Of a DNA stretch of 52,302 bases, positions 50,313 through 52,302 are shown piece after piece; the stretch's first letter is position 1, and each line of letters begins with the position of its first letter. The DNA comes from an uncultured Bacteroidales bacterium (GTDB taxonomy: Bacteria > Bacteroidota > Bacteroidia > Bacteroidales > Muribaculaceae): NCBI GenBank assembly GCA_902781045.1, contig CACZHT010000027.1, positions 1-52,302 on the forward strand, read 5' to 3'. The position numbers and the translations under genes are program-made. The notes below the pieces were generated by a model that worked only from the letters and a program-made list of their open reading frames with translations, ran no database searches and was not told the origin of the DNA.

Positions 50313-50918
50313 CTATATTTCGTTGTCGGTCGTAAGAAATTGAGTGAGTGCGGCCACAGCACGGCCACGGTGGCTCATGGCGTTCTTTTGCTCAGGGGTC
50401 ATCTGGGCAAACGTGCTGCCGTCACCCTCATTAGGCTGGAAGATGCTGTCGTAGCCGAAGCCTCCCGTGCCGTGGCGCTCGGTGAGGATGCGGCCATCCA
50501 CACGACCCTCAAACAGATGCTCCTCGCCGTCCTTGATCAGGCAGATGGCAGTGCGGAAGTGGGCGGTGCGCTGCTCCAGGGGCACATCGGACATCAGACG
50601 CAGCACCTTGTCGATGTTGCGCTCGCTGTCGTGAGCCACGCCGCCATAGCGTGCGCTCATCACACCCGGCTCGCCGCCCAGGGCGTCAATCTCAAGACCC
50701 GTGTCGTCGCTGAAGCAGTCGTAGCCATAATGTTGCTTGACATACTCGGCCTTGAGACGCGCGTTGCCCTCGATGGTGGAGGCTGTCTCGGGAATCTCCT
50801 CGTGACAGTCGATGTCGGCCAGGCTCAGCACCTGGTAGTGGCCGCCCATGATTTGGCGCAGTTCCTCCAACTTATGGGCATTGTTGGTAGCGAATACTAT
50901 CTTTTTCAGGTCAGTCAT
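50313..50918 (-). CDS. rdgB: Non-canonical purine NTP pyrophosphatase (RdgB/HAM1)
   Basis: 201 residues from the ATG at 50918 ('MTDLKKIVFATNNAHKLEEL'). The ATG one codon earlier is equally possible; the more distant start at 50975 overlaps the promoter. The enzyme hydrolyses ITP, XTP and dITP to monophosphates, keeping them out of DNA and RNA. Motifs are 'VFATNNAHKLEELRQIM', 'DCFSDDTGLEIDALGGEPG', 'SARYGG', 'GGFGYDSIFQPNEG' and 'MSHRGRAV'. Confidence 0.95.
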   Translation of the reverse strand: MTDLKKIVFATNNAHKLEELRQIMGGHYQVLSLADIDCHEEIPETASTIEGNARLKAEYVKQHYGYDCFSDDTGLEIDALGGEPGVMSARYGGVAHDSERNIDKVLRLMSDVPLEQRTAHFRTAICLIKDGEEHLFEGRVDGRILTERHGTGGFGYDSIFQPNEGDGSTFAQMTPEQKNAMSHRGRAVAALTQFLTTDNEI

Positions 50919-50944
50919 CATTGCTTTGAGAATTATTGATGCCG

Positions 50945-50976
50945 CAAAGTTAGTACAAGGTATGCGAATAAGCAAA
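50945..50976 (-). promoter_or_regulatory. Promoter for rdgB
   Basis: On the minus strand, TTTG (50976-50973), a 20-base spacer and TAACTTTG (50952-50945), an exact consensus match; the leader is about 22 bases. Confidence 0.8.
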
Positions 50977-51055
50977 ATTTTTTCAATTCATAAGTCATAA
51001 TTTTTCGATTTCTTTTGCCACCTTTGCGGTGGTGAGTCTGCATGTGTTAATGGTG

Positions 51056-51680
51056 CGATAGGGGGTCAGCCCCGCTGTTGCCAGCCTCGCTTTGCTCGGT
51101 GGCACATCGGGTCAGACCCCTTCCCACCCCCTTTCCGCCGCTACGCCTTCCCCATGTCGCCGCTGTGCTGCCACGTTCCGCCACCCTGATGTCCGTTCGG
51201 TTTGTCGGTGCGACAGGGGGTCTGACCCTTCTGTGCCAGAACTGGCAACAGAGGGTCTGACCCCCTGTCGCGCTCCGCTGCACGAATCACCTGCCCCGCC
51301 CAGCAGCGACCCGAAGCCCCCTTTCCGTCGCTTCGCCGCCCCCTTTCCGTCGCTGCACCGCCTCCTTCCCGTCGCTTCGCCTCCTCCTTTCCGTCGCTTC
51401 AGGGGGTCAGACCCGATGTCCGTTCGGTTAGCCGGTGCGACAGGGGGTCTGACCCTCCTGTGCCAGAACTGGCAACAGAGGGTCTGACCCACTGTCGCGC
51501 TCCGCTGCACGAAACACCTGCCCCGCACAGCAGCGACCCGAAGCCCCCTTTCCGTCGCTTCGCCGCCTCCTTTCCGTCGCTGCACCGCCCCCTTTCCGTT
51601 GCTACATCGGGTCAGACCCCTTTCCGCCCCCCCCTGCTGTCCGTTCTGGTTGCCGGTGCAACAGAGGGTCTGACCCACTG
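51056..51680. repeat. Repeat field built on GGGTCAGACCC and CTTTCCGTCGCT units
   Basis: GGGTCAGACCC or its complement GGGTCTGACCC occurs about eight times (near 51104, 51219, 51254, 51402, 51444, 51479, 51609, 51667). Between copies are TGCCAGAACTGGCA hairpins (about 51226 and 51458), several CCCTTTCCGTCGCT units, and three copies of a longer block TGTCGCGCTCCGCTGCACGA (about 51267, 51493, 51679). Open frames here are artefacts of the repeats. Confidence 0.9.
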
Positions 51681-52135
51681 TCGCGCTCCGCTGCACGAAT
51701 CACCTTCCCCGCACAGAAGCGAACGAAGCCACTTGAAGCACCACTGAACCACCCCAGACCGTGAGGGTATAAATATACGCTAATTTGTGATTTTATAAAA
51801 GATTTTTACGAAAATCGCGGTCAAATTGATGTTGCGTCACTTCGCGCTCAACAGAAAGCAGCTTCTTGTGAGTGAAAAAATGGGGATTCGCCATGTCTGT
51901 GGCATAAATGACGAAAAAATCCTAAATTTTCATATTGTGTTAAAAATGAGCACTTTAATGATTTTCTGACTATCACATAAAGAGTGTTAAATACTGTCAA
52001 TAAATCCTCCATATTATTAAATCGGGCGTGTTTAATGGGTCAAAGGACGCATTAAATGTTAATGGTCTTGATTATCAATTAGTTACAGATAAAAATAGGA
52101 CATGTCCTTTTTGCTCTAGTACGCAGAAAAGGTAG

Positions 52136-52143
52136 TAATTTTG
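52136..52143 (+). promoter_or_regulatory. -7 box for the gene at 52219
   Basis: TAATTTTG, with TTTG at 52110-52113, spacing 22 bases (slightly long). The leader is about 70 bases. Confidence 0.55.
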
Positions 52144-52218
52144 CGGCCAGAAACCTAGCTTAAGCTATGCGCGAGTTCAAAATTTAAAGTATTATTAACG
52201 TTAAAAACTTGATTAAAA

Positions 52219-52302
52219 ATGAAGAAAAAAATTGCAATCATGTGCGTCCTCCTGCTGGGGATATGTCTGTCGACAAATGCCGACAACAGCCCGAACGGTG
52301 AT
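52219..52302 (+). CDS. Exported protein, N-terminus only
   Basis: 28 codons reach the end of the window: 'MKKKIAIMCVLLLGICLSTN' followed by 'ADNSPNGD'. The sequence is a classical signal peptide with cleavage probably after 'NA' (…STNA-DN). The family cannot be told from this stretch. Confidence 0.7.
   Translation, partial: MKKKIAIMCVLLLGICLSTNADNSPNGD

Larger units (their letters stand above)
50976..52218. other. Long non-coding region with a GGGTCAGACCC repeat field
   Basis: 1243 bases without a convincing gene. The repeat field at about 51056-51680 is described separately. From 51760 to 52130 the sequence is AT-rich and featureless to my eye apart from a 12-base palindrome AGGACATGTCCT (52097-52108). 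The promoter at 52136 serves the gene at 52219. Confidence 0.7.

Noticed and set aside
51092..51747. Open frames on both strands in the GGGTCAGACCC field
   Set aside because: They are made of translated DNA repeats (proline/serine/arginine-rich) and lack promoters or family signatures.

Overview
The window looks like a chromosome segment from a gut-type Bacteroidales (Prevotellaceae or Muribaculaceae-like). The grounds are the many -7 boxes of the Bacteroidetes form TAnnTTTG, often with TTTG about 20 bases upstream, the lack of obvious Shine-Dalgarno sites, and families typical of the order (DUF4923- and DUF4369-like lipoproteins, CotH proteins, a 'YNLMGQ...GIYI.NGKK' C-terminal tail, a polyprenyl synthetase-rnhB pair beside polA). 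Most genes are GC-rich; one block (about 21.8-25.5 kb) is clearly AT-rich and looks acquired.

Layout. 0-5 kb: a secreted jelly-roll protein, a phosphopantetheinyl transferase, a PhzF-family enzyme, a TIM-barrel protein of unknown role and frr. 5-7 kb: an AAA ATPase with a nuclease-like C-terminus (minus strand), preceded by an array of seven 52-base repeats. 7-12.5 kb (minus): the lysine fermentation operon atoD-kal-kce-kdd-kamA-kamB. The genes normally expected with it (kamC, kamD, kamE, atoA) are absent from the window. 12.8-20 kb: a C69 dipeptidase, a lipoprotein, rnhB, a polyprenyl synthetase and polA.

20-29.4 kb is a defence operon behind one strong promoter: an OLD-like AAA ATPase, a DUF3226 TOPRIM-like protein, a C5 cytosine methyltransferase, a GHKL (MORC/HSP90-like) ATPase ending in a TIR-like domain, a McrB-like AAA+ protein, a McrC-like nuclease and a decayed vsr. 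It resembles LlaJI-type restriction-modification with a GHKL-TIR protein added, and is the best candidate for an undescribed system. It is followed (29.4-34 kb) by gene fragments, small unknown genes, a nucleotidase, a chimeric reading frame containing an antisense DPP IV fragment, and a second AAA ATPase of the same family as the one at 5-6.4 kb. A tRNA-Leu(CAA) closes this region.

34.8-41 kb: tcdA, pckA, and an envelope operon (lipid A-type acyltransferase, LtaS-like phosphotransferase, a C_GCAxxG_C_C protein). 41-50 kb (minus): nadA with a glutathione peroxidase, then a six-gene operon of two CotH-like proteins, a glycosyltransferase and three small exported proteins; rdgB follows. 51-51.7 kb is a repeat field built on GGGTCAGACCC, and the window ends in the first codons of an exported protein.

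The non-coding DNA is rich in repeats. Notable is a MITE-like element with 16-18 base terminal inverted repeats and 5-base target duplications, present in two complete copies and one partial copy. All calls rest on reading motifs by eye; no database search was run.
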